The notes beneath the pieces were generated by a model that saw only the letters and a list, made by a program, of their open reading frames with translations, had not been told where the DNA came from and made no database searches. The position numbers were made by a program, and so were the translations under genes. DNA of 64,000 nucleotides from PALSA-612 sp963776735 (GTDB taxonomy: Bacteria > Actinomycetota > Thermoleophilia > Gaiellales > Gaiellaceae). The stretch is taken from assembly GCA_963776735.1 (NCBI GenBank), contig CAVZNV010000022.1:62001-126000 (forward strand), in the 5' to 3' direction. This document shows, piece by piece, positions 7,038 through 14,479 of the stretch; positions within the stretch are counted from its first letter, which is position 1; every line of letters begins with the position of its first letter.

Positions 7038-7052
7038 TGGACCAAGTAGTCA
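7035..7052 (+). other. tRNA-Gln-like sequence, candidate right attachment core
   Basis: The sequence matches 17 of 18 bases of the tRNA-Gln anticodon region (2031-2048) in the same orientation. It supplies the stop codon of the phytase gene on the other strand. Similarity ends on both sides, so it could be a decayed attachment site or chance. Confidence 0.35.
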
Positions 7053-7961
7053 GGCCTGGCCGGCGAGGAACTCCGAGAGGATCTGCCAGCGCACCTTCGC
7101 CAGCGACACCTTCCACGGGTCGAGGTCGGTCGTGCAGTTCACGCACTGCGTAGGGTCCGGGTTGAGACAGTACGAGGAGAAGATCTCGCACTGGCGAGCG
7201 GCGAACGCGTCCATGTCGTCCGGCAAGGGATCGCCCGACGCCTTCCAGCATCTGATGTCGTAAAGCGCGAGGAACGACGTCGTGCGGCCGTCACCGCCGT
7301 GGCAATGGAAGTGCACCCATGTCTTCGCAGGGTCGGTCGACACCGGCACCGCAGCGCAGAACTCGTCCAGCGCCTCCGAGCTCGGACCGCAGTGATCGGT
7401 GACCGTGATCCGGACGTAGTTGACCGTGCAGCCGTCGATCGACGTCTGGTCGAACGCCTGCCGCTCGGTCTGCGGGGTCTTCACGGGGACGTCGTCATAG
7501 CTCACCGGTAGCACCCGCTGCTGCTGGCGGTTGTCCTGCTTGTCCTTCCCGATCGTGAACACCTGCACGGTCTGTTCGTCTGCGAGAACGCCGAGCCGCG
7601 CTTCTTCGTCCCGCACGATCAGCCCCGGCGACATGCCCACGTTCGCGAAGTCGTCGTCCGCATACCACGAGACTGCCCGGTCGCCGAGGAACCCGTGCGT
7701 CTCCTCGCGGAGGTCGACGAGGTAGAGCTCCTGAGTCTTGTACTCGTCGACGACCTTCTGGAGATACATCGTCAGCACCGAGATGTCGAGCTGATGGCTG
7801 CCCGAGGCGGGATGCCGGTGCGTTTCGAGATCCCAGGCGCTCCGGAAGTGCTCCTTGCCCGGAGCGGTGTCGTAGATCAGATAGCTCCCGGTGCGGTACG
7901 GCACGGAGAGGGGGTTGGTCACGTTCACCTTGGGCACGCTCGCGATCGTCGCCGCGTTCAT
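7050..7961 (-). CDS. PTP-like phytase (inositol polyphosphate phosphatase family)
   Basis: The ATG at 7961 gives 303 residues; an upstream in-frame start at 8030 adds only a poor 23-residue tail. The signature is the cysteine-phosphatase loop HCHGGDGRT (nucleophile near Cys220, phosphate-binding Arg near 226), preceded by VDLREETHGFLGDRAVSWYA. The DLR(Q/E)E(S/T)HG...SWY block is characteristic of PTP-like phytases rather than ordinary tyrosine phosphatases. The known reaction is stepwise dephosphorylation of myo-inositol hexakisphosphate. No signal peptide is visible, unlike most secreted phytases, so it may be cytoplasmic. The stop codon lies inside the tRNA-like sequence at the island edge. 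Confidence 0.8.
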   Translation of the reverse strand: MNAATIASVPKVNVTNPLSVPYRTGSYLIYDTAPGKEHFRSAWDLETHRHPASGSHQLDISVLTMYLQKVVDEYKTQELYLVDLREETHGFLGDRAVSWYADDDFANVGMSPGLIVRDEEARLGVLADEQTVQVFTIGKDKQDNRQQQRVLPVSYDDVPVKTPQTERQAFDQTSIDGCTVNYVRITVTDHCGPSSEALDEFCAAVPVSTDPAKTWVHFHCHGGDGRTTSFLALYDIRCWKASGDPLPDDMDAFAARQCEIFSSYCLNPDPTQCVNCTTDLDPWKVSLAKVRWQILSEFLAGQA

Positions 7962-8059
7962 GCCTCTTGTCAACCCCTCCGTGCGCGAAGATGAGGACAG
8001 CACGCGCCCGAGGCAGCCCTCCCTGAACACACCTCGGGGACGCGCGCTGTCCGGCGCTC

Positions 8060-8090
8060 GGGGGCTGGGGGCGATGCGCTCTCAGCCCCC
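8060..8090 (-). terminator. Hairpin downstream of the UbiA gene
   Basis: GGGGGCTG and CAGCCCCC form an 8-base stem with a 15-base loop, 39 bases beyond the UbiA stop. The sequence between here and the phytase ATG at 7961 shows nothing else certain. Confidence 0.45.
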
Positions 8091-8128
8091 AAGCAGCCAT
8101 TCAGTAGGACGGCTCCGAGAGGGCGCGG

Positions 8129-9028
8129 TTAGCTGAGCGTAAGCAGGAGTCCAGCGGTGACCGCCCAGGCGGCGATCGCGGCCAGGATCGGGGCGTCCGA
8201 GAGCAGAATCTCCTCGGGCGCTTCCCCGAGTCCGCTCCTGAAGACGAGGACGAGATAGCGGCCGAGCGCGAACACGACGAACGGGACCGTGAGCAGCATC
8301 TCGAGCGAGTCACGGGCGGCGACGGCGTAGGCCGTGTAGGCGCCCAGGGTCGTCACGGCGACCGCCACGAGCAGGCGGTCGAGCGCCGCCGCCGAGTATC
8401 CGGCCAGGGCCGGGCGCGCCGACCCGCCGAGCGCGAGTTCGCTCCGGCGTTTCGCAAGACCGAGGAACAGGGCGAGCAGCGCGGCGCACGCGAGCAGCCA
8501 CGGCGACACGTGGACGCTGACTGCCTCCGCTCCTGCAGCCGCGCGAATCGTGAACAGCCCCGCGATCGCGAGCACGTCGAGGCCAGCGAAGCGCTTGAGC
8601 GCGAACGAGTAGGAAAGCTGGACGGCTCCGAACGCGGCCAGGAGCAGCGCGGAGAAGGGACCGAGATACGCACCGACCGCGAAGGCGACGACGGCAAGCA
8701 ACCCGGCGAGCCCGAGCGCCGTCCGCACCGACATGCGGCCGGCCGCCACCGGGCGGTGCCGCTTGACCGGATGCAGCCGGTCGCGCTCGGCGTCGTGGAC
8801 GTCGTTGACGAGATAGGCCGCGGACGACGCGGCGCAGTAGGCCGCGAAAGCGAGCCACGCGTCTCCCCACCGCCCGGCATCGCCGAGCTTCGCCGCGAAC
8901 AACAGCCCGGCGAAGAGCAGCAGGTTCTTCGTCCACTGGCGAACTCGAAGCGCCCGCGCCGCCGTCCGGGCGACACCTGCTCTCCCCCGCGGCGTGACGA
9001 CAGGGCGCTCCACCGCCGACTCGATCAC
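8129..9028 (-). CDS. UbiA-family decaprenyl-phosphate phosphoribosyltransferase
   Basis: The GTG start overlaps the preceding gene's stop (GTGA), giving 299 residues with about eight or nine membrane helices. The N-terminal RVRQWTKNLLLFAGLLFA and the Asp-rich NDVHDAERDRLHPVKRHRP, with KRRSEL further on, match the DPPR synthase branch of UbiA prenyltransferases (Rv3806c type). These move 5-phosphoribose from PRPP to decaprenyl phosphate, the first step to the arabinose or ribose donor for cell-wall polymers. It is translationally coupled to the phosphodiester glycosidase upstream, which suggests a shared envelope-glycan role. Confidence 0.8.
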   Translation of the reverse strand: MIESAVERPVVTPRGRAGVARTAARALRVRQWTKNLLLFAGLLFAAKLGDAGRWGDAWLAFAAYCAASSAAYLVNDVHDAERDRLHPVKRHRPVAAGRMSVRTALGLAGLLAVVAFAVGAYLGPFSALLLAAFGAVQLSYSFALKRFAGLDVLAIAGLFTIRAAAGAEAVSVHVSPWLLACAALLALFLGLAKRRSELALGGSARPALAGYSAAALDRLLVAVAVTTLGAYTAYAVAARDSLEMLLTVPFVVFALGRYLVLVFRSGLGEAPEEILLSDAPILAAIAAWAVTAGLLLTLS

Positions 9029-10215
9029 CGGAAGGGCACCGTCGCGTTCGCGTTGGAGGTCCGGCGGTAGACGGCGAAGAAGTCGCGATCGTCGGGAGTG
9101 AGGTACCGCGACGCGGACTGCTGGTCGTTGGGCACGAGCTTGACGGGGCCGATGCCGCCCGGATCGGCGTAGAGGTTGAAGCTCGGCCACTCCGGGTTGA
9201 TGTCGAGCTCCATCGCCCGGACGGCGCCGGCGTGGATCATCAGCGCCGCGAGCGTCTGCGCGGTCTGGAGGTCGGCGGCCGCGTAGATCAGGTTTCCGTG
9301 CCGGTCGATGCCGAGCGCGGAGCGCCACACGCGCACGGCGTTGCCGAGCGTGCTCCCCCACAGGCTCCCGTTGGAGAGCAACGCGTTCGGCCTGCCGTTG
9401 TCGACGATCAGCGGCAGGTTCTGCCGGGCGAGCACGAGCCAGCGCGGCAGGCTCGGAACACAGCACCACGAGCGAACGTCGACTCGGCCGTCCAGGTACT
9501 CGACGACGGTTCCCATCCCCTGCCGGAACGGCGTCACCGTCTGCCCGTCGACCGCGAAGCCGCCGTGACCGTCGTTGTAGGTGAACCCGCTGTTGAACGT
9601 CGCGAGCAGCCTCGGGCGCTGGCCGAGCGGAACCTCCATCGGCCCGCGAGGGGAGGCTCCCGGCGGCTCGTAACGGCCCGGATAGAGGGCGAGCTGCGTC
9701 CGCGTATGGTCGATCCAGGCGACGTAGGCCACGACCCGCGGGTACGTGCGATCTGGCCGGAAGGTCGTCACGAGCACGCCGGGCTGTCCGGCGACCAGCT
9801 GGCCGGTCGGGTTCCAGACACCCTCGCGCGGCAAGGCGGGACGGATCAGCGGGACGATCGGCGCCGGCCGATAGGCCCGCTGCCGCACGACCGGGCGGAC
9901 GAGAGGCGACTGCACGCCGACCCTGGGCAGCTTCCTGAGCGCAGGCCCGCCGGGTGCCGGCGTGTTCCACGAGTACCAGTAATGCTCGACCGTGTCGACG
10001 AGCCAGGCGCCGTGGTTGGCGCGGATCCACTCGACGGATCGCACCGAGAGGGGAAGGCTCGACGGCTGCGTCATCGTCGAGACGTACGAGTAGAGAACCG
10101 GCAGGAGCAGGACGCAGAGGACGGCCAGGAGCGCGCGCCGACGGCGCTTTCGGTAGACCTGCCTGGTTCGCCGCCGGCTTCTGGTACCTGCTCCGCGGCT
10201 CACGTCTCGAGGCAC
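9025..10215 (-). CDS. Membrane-anchored phosphodiester glycosidase (NAGPA/DUF2233 family)
   Basis: The 396-residue protein has an Arg-rich cytoplasmic tail (1-28) and one membrane helix (ALLAVLCVLLLPVLYSYVS), which leaves the rest outside. Residues about 200-390 carry the family's hallmarks: LATFNSGFTYNDGHGGFAVDG, a GMGTVVEYLDG strand, NGSLWGSTLG, RSALGID and the late GAVRAMELDINPEW. The known family removes N-acetylglucosamine or similar sugars from phosphodiester linkages. Coupling to the UbiA gene fits trimming or remodelling of a phosphate-linked wall glycan; the substrate is not known. Confidence 0.75.
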   Translation of the reverse strand: MPRDVSRGAGTRSRRRTRQVYRKRRRRALLAVLCVLLLPVLYSYVSTMTQPSSLPLSVRSVEWIRANHGAWLVDTVEHYWYSWNTPAPGGPALRKLPRVGVQSPLVRPVVRQRAYRPAPIVPLIRPALPREGVWNPTGQLVAGQPGVLVTTFRPDRTYPRVVAYVAWIDHTRTQLALYPGRYEPPGASPRGPMEVPLGQRPRLLATFNSGFTYNDGHGGFAVDGQTVTPFRQGMGTVVEYLDGRVDVRSWCCVPSLPRWLVLARQNLPLIVDNGRPNALLSNGSLWGSTLGNAVRVWRSALGIDRHGNLIYAAADLQTAQTLAALMIHAGAVRAMELDINPEWPSFNLYADPGGIGPVKLVPNDQQSASRYLTPDDRDFFAVYRRTSNANATVPFR

Positions 10216-10292
10216 GGACGATCACGCTAGGCGCGCTGCGTGAAACCCCGGTGAGCGCGACCGACGCGACGGCGGACGGCGATAATCGAGGC

Positions 10293-10592
10293 GTGGAGCT
10301 GTTCTTCCTCCTGGCCTACGCGCTGGTCGTCTTCGTGGCGTGGGCCGCGGTCGGCACGATTCCCGGCTGCCTTCTGGCCTTCGTGCTCCCCGGCCGGGAG
10401 CGGCTCCTCCTACCGCTCGGAATCGCTCTCGCGATCATCGGCTGGATCTGGGCCGGCTGGATCGAGAGCACGTACGGCATCAGCCGCCTCGGTCTGGTCG
10501 CGTTCGCCGCCATCGGCGCCGTCGGCTTCGCCCGCGGGTGGATGTTCGGGCTACGGCTCGGGGCCGACTTCCGCGGCCGGCACGCGCACTAG
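10293..10592 (+). CDS. Small membrane protein, 99 residues
   Basis: The GTG start is chosen because the protein then begins with a hydrophobic helix (MELFFLLAYALVVFVAWAAV). Two further helices follow (LLLPLGIALAIIGWIWAGW and RLGLVAFAAIGAVGFARGW), and the C-terminus is basic. No family is recognised. It is divergent from the glycosidase gene and ends in a CTAG whose TAG serves as stop for both this gene and the convergent transglycosylase gene. Confidence 0.55.
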   Translation: MELFFLLAYALVVFVAWAAVGTIPGCLLAFVLPGRERLLLPLGIALAIIGWIWAGWIESTYGISRLGLVAFAAIGAVGFARGWMFGLRLGADFRGRHAH

Positions 10593-11515
10593 AGACGCTG
10601 CGCGAGGGCGAGCACGTCGTTCACGTACACCTGCGACGCGTCGCTGATGCCGTAGACGGAAACCGAGGCCGGCCCCTGGTAGTAGGCGGCGACCGCCTTG
10701 GCCGTGTTCCCGCCGAACATCTGCAGGAGGTAGTGCAGGTAGCCGACGCCGATCTGGACGTTGCCTTCGACGCCTGCCGCGACGGGGTGGCCGACGACGA
10801 ACGTCTCCACGTACGACCACGTCTCGGGCGTGATCTGCATGACGCCCACCGCGCCCGCGTTCGACACGACCGACTCCTGGTAGCCGGACTCCTGCCACGC
10901 GAGCCCGCGGACGAGGTGCTGGTCGACTCCGTAGTACGAGGACCACCGGTCGAGCAACGATCGGACGCCAGCCTTCGTCACGGGAACAGCCTGTGCTACG
11001 GGCGCCTTGGCCGGGGACCACAAGCACACCGCAAGCTTGCAGAGCGCGTGAGCTGTCACCGGACCGACCACGCCGTCCGGGACGAGTCCCCGGGCGCGCT
11101 GGAAGCGGACCACTGCAGCCTCCGTCTTCGGCCCGAAATGACCGTTCGGCGTGGCCGCGAGCAGGCGGTGGCGCACGAGCAGGTACTGGAGCACGCCGAC
11201 GTCCCAACCGGTCGTGCCCGGCTTCATCACGCGGGTCGCGAACAGCGTTCGCGCGAAGGCGCCGAGCGCGGTGCGCGTCTTCGGCCCGACGATCCCGTCC
11301 GGCACGAGCCTGGCGTGCTCCTGGAAGCGGAGGATCGCGGCTTCGGTCATCGGTCCAGGGGTCGCGTCCACGGCGCCGCGGTAGAGCCCTTCCCGCGCGA
11401 GCGCGACCTGGAGGCCGGCGAGCTGCGGGTTCGTCGCGGCCGCGCCGGACGACTCGAAGAGCACGATCGCGCCGAGGACGAGAGCGGCGGCTGCGACTCG
11501 AACGGGGTACCTCAT
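10589..11515 (-). CDS. Secreted lytic transglycosylase with two peptidoglycan-binding domains
   Basis: The 308-residue product has a signal peptide (1-27) and two PG_binding_1 repeats: about 30-85 (LQVALAREGLYRGAVDATPG...TEAAILRFQ...LVPDGIVGPKTRTAL) and about 100-158 (LQYLLVRH...NGHFGPKTEAAVVRFQ...DGVVGPVTAHAL). A C-terminal SLT (soluble lytic transglycosylase) domain follows. The catalytic glutamate is in LAWQESGYQ (about residue 209), with GAVGVMQITPETW after it. It should cleave the MurNAc-GlcNAc bond to leave anhydro-muropeptides, in the wall or periplasm. Upstream in-frame sequence to 11878 is not protein-like. The downstream stop shares CTAG with the opposing gene. Confidence 0.88.
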   Translation of the reverse strand: MRYPVRVAAAALVLGAIVLFESSGAAATNPQLAGLQVALAREGLYRGAVDATPGPMTEAAILRFQEHARLVPDGIVGPKTRTALGAFARTLFATRVMKPGTTGWDVGVLQYLLVRHRLLAATPNGHFGPKTEAAVVRFQRARGLVPDGVVGPVTAHALCKLAVCLWSPAKAPVAQAVPVTKAGVRSLLDRWSSYYGVDQHLVRGLAWQESGYQESVVSNAGAVGVMQITPETWSYVETFVVGHPVAAGVEGNVQIGVGYLHYLLQMFGGNTAKAVAAYYQGPASVSVYGISDASQVYVNDVLALAQRL

Positions 11516-11553
11516 ACGAGGGATATCGGCTCCGCCCCCGGAAGGCTTGAGCC

Positions 11554-12825
11554 CTATCCGTCGACCAGGAGCCCGTCGACCGGACCGCTGAGCGCGGCTG
11601 TCCGGCGCGAGACGTGCGGGAGGCGCTGGAGACGGTGCGTCGGCTCCCGGCCCGCGCGGCGTCGCGCGAGCTGCTCCTCCGCGAGCGGCCGCCAGAGCTC
11701 GTCGACTGCGGTCGCGGCATCGACCGCGGCGAGCTCGCCGGCTGCGCGCTCGAGGTGCTCGGCCCAGAGCGTGAGCCGCGTCGAGCGCGCGAGCGCCGCG
11801 TCCCACGCGCACACGTTCATTTCCGTGTCGTTGAACAGCGAGTGCTCGTTGAGGTTCGCCGAGCCGAGCGTCAGCCACTCGTCGTCGACGATCGCGATCT
11901 TCGCGTGGACGTACACGGGTCGCGGGTCGTCGCTACCGCGCTGGTGCAGCGTGCAGGCGAGCACGCGGCCGTTGCCGGCATCCGCGGCGAGGAGCCGCCC
12001 GAGCTGGCCGCGCGTGTGGTCGGCGCCGTTGTTCGGCTTCGCCGGCAGCAGCAGGAGCAGGCGGAAGTCGTCAGCGGGCGGCCGGCGGAGCTTCTCGCAC
12101 AGGATCTCGCCGATCTCCGGCGACCAGAAGAACTGGTTCTCGAGGTAGACGAGTCGCCGCGCCGAGCGGAGGGCTCGCACGTACGCCTCGAGGATCCCGA
12201 ACTCGCCGCCGTCCAGCCGGCTGTAGATGCGCTCCGGCACCGTGCGGACGACCTGCACCTCGTGCTCGCCGGCCGGCTCCGGCACCGGCGGCTCGCGGAG
12301 CTCCTCACCCGCGACCTCGGCCCAGCGCAGCCGGAAGTGCGCCGCGACGTCGTGCACCGCAGGTCCTTCGAGCCTGCAGGCCGCGTCGTGCCAGCCGACG
12401 CCGTCGCGGACAGGATGGTCACGCCGGTCGAAGCGGCGGCCGGCGTAGTCCGTCAGGTCGATCCCGCCGACGAACGCGACGCGGTCGTCCACGACGACGA
12501 GCTTCTCGTGGTGGCAGTGCATCGGCCGCTCGAGGTCGTCGAGCGCGCACTGCACGCGGGTTCCCTTCGTCAGCGCCTCGCGCAGGTCGCGACCCTGCGC
12601 GCGATCCGGGTGGAAGAGCGGCAGGGGCGATCCGGCCCAGCTCAGCACCCGGACGTCGACGCGACCCGCCAGGTCGGCGAGCAGCTCGCGCAGCCCCGGT
12701 CCGCCCCGCTCCAGCCTGAATCCGGGTGAGAAGAACCAGCCGGCGAGGTGGACGTGCGACCGAGCCCGCCGCAGCTCGGCGGCGATCTCCGGCAGCGCGT
12801 TCTCGCCGTCCACGAGCACGTCCAC
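11554..12825 (-). CDS. Phospholipase D-family protein (cardiolipin synthase-like)
   Basis: Two HKD motifs are present: HEKLVVVDD (His106, Lys108, Asp113) and VHAKIAIVDDEWLTLGSAN near residue 305, the paired active site of PLD enzymes. The length (423) and lack of membrane helices fit a peripheral phosphatidyltransferase or phosphodiesterase. The first standard start is the GTG at 12825. However, the frame stays open and protein-like upstream (VVVGHHRRRLRKLDRLGALD and more) to about 12999, where no ATG, GTG or TTG exists. A CTG start or a sequence error is possible. It follows the small acidic gene at 12984 on the same strand. Confidence 0.82.
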   Translation of the reverse strand: MDVLVDGENALPEIAAELRRARSHVHLAGWFFSPGFRLERGGPGLRELLADLAGRVDVRVLSWAGSPLPLFHPDRAQGRDLREALTKGTRVQCALDDLERPMHCHHEKLVVVDDRVAFVGGIDLTDYAGRRFDRRDHPVRDGVGWHDAACRLEGPAVHDVAAHFRLRWAEVAGEELREPPVPEPAGEHEVQVVRTVPERIYSRLDGGEFGILEAYVRALRSARRLVYLENQFFWSPEIGEILCEKLRRPPADDFRLLLLLPAKPNNGADHTRGQLGRLLAADAGNGRVLACTLHQRGSDDPRPVYVHAKIAIVDDEWLTLGSANLNEHSLFNDTEMNVCAWDAALARSTRLTLWAEHLERAAGELAAVDAATAVDELWRPLAEEQLARRRAGREPTHRLQRLPHVSRRTAALSGPVDGLLVDG

Positions 12826-12983
12826 GCGGTTGCCGGGACGAGGAGGCGCCCCTGCGGCCGCGTAGCCACCGGCCGGTGCGTCGAGCGCGCCGAGCCTGTC
12901 GAGCTTCCGCAGCCTGCGCCGATGGTGGCCGACGACGACGCGCTCGAGGGCGGATCCGAGCCGGTCGTCGAGCTCGGTGACGT

Positions 12984-13190
12984 CTACTGCCGGGCTCCCC
13001 GGCGCGTCGCCGTCTCGCCGGCGTCGCCTTCGACCGCGCGCTCGTCGACCCGCCAGGACAAATCCGGGAAGCGGCGGACGACGGTGCCGTCCTCGTCGAG
13101 CTCCACGACTTCGCCGCGCACTGCCTGCGCCTGGTCGTCGGTCTCGTGCCCGTCGGCGTCGTACATCACTGTGTGGGTCTGTGTCGCCAT
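12984..13190 (-). CDS. Small acidic protein, 68 residues
   Basis: The sequence opens MATQTHTVMYDADGHETDD and continues as a soluble beta-rich chain (GEVVELDEDGTVVRRFPDLSW) with a charged tail. No motif is recognised. It stands just upstream of the phospholipase D gene and divergent from the F420 oxidoreductase. Start choice follows the ATG giving the most protein-like N-terminus; no strong ribosome binding site is seen. Confidence 0.5.
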   Translation of the reverse strand: MATQTHTVMYDADGHETDDQAQAVRGEVVELDEDGTVVRRFPDLSWRVDERAVEGDAGETATRRGARQ

Positions 13191-13232
13191 GACTGCGACG
13201 TACCCGGGGATCCCGATCACTACGCTCTCGTC

Positions 13233-14082
13233 ATGACGCACGACCTTCGCTTCGGGCTCAAGCTCTCCGGCCAGGGGACGACGATCGAGGAGCTGCGCGA
13301 CGTCTGGCGTATCGCGGACGAAGGCGGCTTCGACCACTGCTGGGATTTCGACCACTTCGCCGGCATCGGCGGCGACCCCGAGCTCGACGTCTTCGAGGGC
13401 TGGACGCTGCTGGCGGCGATGGCGGAGGCGACGTCGCGGGTGCGCATCGGCTGCATGGTCACCGGCAACACGTACAGGCACCCGGCAGTGCTGGCCAAGG
13501 CGGCGGTCACGGTCGACCATGTCTCCGGCGGCCGGCTCGAGTTCGGCCTGGGCGCGGCTGGGCGAGATCGAGCACACCATGCTCGACCTCGAGTTCGGCA
13601 CCGCAGGGCGGCGCATTGCCCGACTCGACGAGGCGTGCCGCATGATCAAGCTGCTCTGGACAGAGGAACGGAGCGACTTCGAGGGCCGCTACTACCGCCT
13701 CGACGGCGCCATTGCGAATCCGAAGCCGGTCCAGCGGCCGCACCCGACGATCTGGATCGGCGGCTCGGGCGAGCGCAAGACGCTGCGGGTCGTCGCCGAG
13801 CACGCAGACGTCTGGAACGCTGCCGGCGGTGACCCGGCCGAGGTCGCGCGGCTCTCGGGCGTGCTCGACCGGCACTGCGCCGATGTCGGTCGCGATCCGG
13901 CGGAGATCCGGAGATCGGTGCAACTGCGCTTCGACGGCGACGCGGAGGCGCTCGCCCAGACGGTGGAGAGCTTCGTCGCGATCGGGATCGCCGACGTGAT
14001 CGTGATGCTGACCGCCGGCCGGGCGGAAGAGCAGGGCGAGCTCGTCGCGCAGGCGCTACCCCGGCTCCGCAACCTGGGCTAG
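13233..14082 (+). pseudogene. LLM-class F420-dependent oxidoreductase, interrupted by a frameshift
   Basis: The first frame (ATG 13233) reads RFGLKLSGQGTTIEELRD...FDHCWDFDHFAGIGGDPELD...RIGCMVTGNTYRHPAVLAK...VDHVSGGRLEFGLGA, clearly the N-terminal half of a luciferase-like TIM barrel. The second half (IEHTMLDLEFG...LDEACRMIKLLWTE...HPTIWIGGSGERKTLRVVAEHADVWN) is in another frame to 14082. The break is at about 13553-13560, in the conserved GLGAGW turn, within a G/C-rich run. One base too many or two too few would explain it. Intact, it would be about 282 residues and use coenzyme F420 for hydride transfer. A sequence error is likelier than gene death, because both halves are undamaged. Confidence 0.75.
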
Positions 14083-14094
14083 CCCAAAAAGAAA

Positions 14095-14122
14095 CCGGGC
14101 GCCCGAAAAATCGGACGCCCGG
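14095..14122. terminator. Bidirectional terminator between convergent genes
   Basis: A 12-base stem (CCGGGCGCCCGA/TCGGACGCCCGG, one mismatch) has an AAAA loop. It separates the oxidoreductase from the cold-shock gene. AAAAAG precedes it, which gives a U-tract to the minus-strand transcript. Confidence 0.7.
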
Positions 14123-14136
14123 CAGCAATGGAACGC

Positions 14137-14346
14137 TCAGCCCTCGAGCGGGACGACGTTCGTCGCCTGCAGGCCCTTGGGGCCCTGCGTCGGCTCGAAC
14201 TCGACCTTCGCACCTTCGGCGAGCGTCTTGAAGCCGCTGCCCGAGATGCCCGAGAAGTGGACGAAGAGATCAGCGCCTCCGTCGGCGGGCGTGATGAAGC
14301 CGTAGCCCTTGGAGTCGCTGAACCACTTGACGGTTCCGGTTGCCAT
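14137..14346 (-). CDS. Cold-shock protein (CspA family)
   Basis: The 69-residue protein is of canonical CSD length, with nucleic-acid binding motifs RNP1 (KGYGFIT) and RNP2 (LFVHFSG) and the usual MATGTVKWFSDSKGYGF start. It binds single-stranded RNA or DNA and melts RNA structure. GAGGAGGT lies 3 bases before the ATG, an unusually strong ribosome binding site consistent with high expression. The leader is at least 100 bases with no neighbour on that strand, so 5' UTR control of the cold-shock type is possible. Confidence 0.95.
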   Translation of the reverse strand: MATGTVKWFSDSKGYGFITPADGGADLFVHFSGISGSGFKTLAEGAKVEFEPTQGPKGLQATNVVPLEG

Positions 14347-14479
14347 GACACCTCCTCAAACAAATCACGAACGCGTACTGAAGGCGATGCCACGCAACCA
14401 GTTACTCGTTCTCGATGACGTCGGAAGCGTAGCCAAAAGCAAGCCGCGATCAGGCGGGCCGGGGCCTATCCTCGGAGGG

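Larger units (their letters stand above)
2049..7052. mobile_element. Putative 5-kb accessory island behind tRNA-Gln
   Basis: The segment between tRNA-Gln and the phytase gene differs from everything else in the window. It is sparsely coding and visibly richer in A/T. It carries repeat-type surface genes, microproteins and broken or duplicated genes, and no housekeeping gene. It begins at a tRNA gene, a common integration target, and ends at a tRNA-like 18-base sequence. GTGCCC motifs cluster near both ends (2148-2163 and 6887-6911, one inverted), resembling integrase arm-type sites. No integrase or transposase gene survives, so if it was mobile it is now a remnant. Boundaries are inferred. 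Confidence 0.4.

Noticed and set aside
8129..10225. A single 698-residue reading frame covering both the UbiA and glycosidase genes
   Set aside because: The upstream half is Arg/Ala-rich shadow of the glycosidase gene; GTGA at 9025 marks the true UbiA start.
10589..11878. Long N-terminal extension of the lytic transglycosylase to 11878
   Set aside because: It overlaps the phospholipase D gene and is Arg-rich; the ATG at 11515 gives a proper signal peptide.
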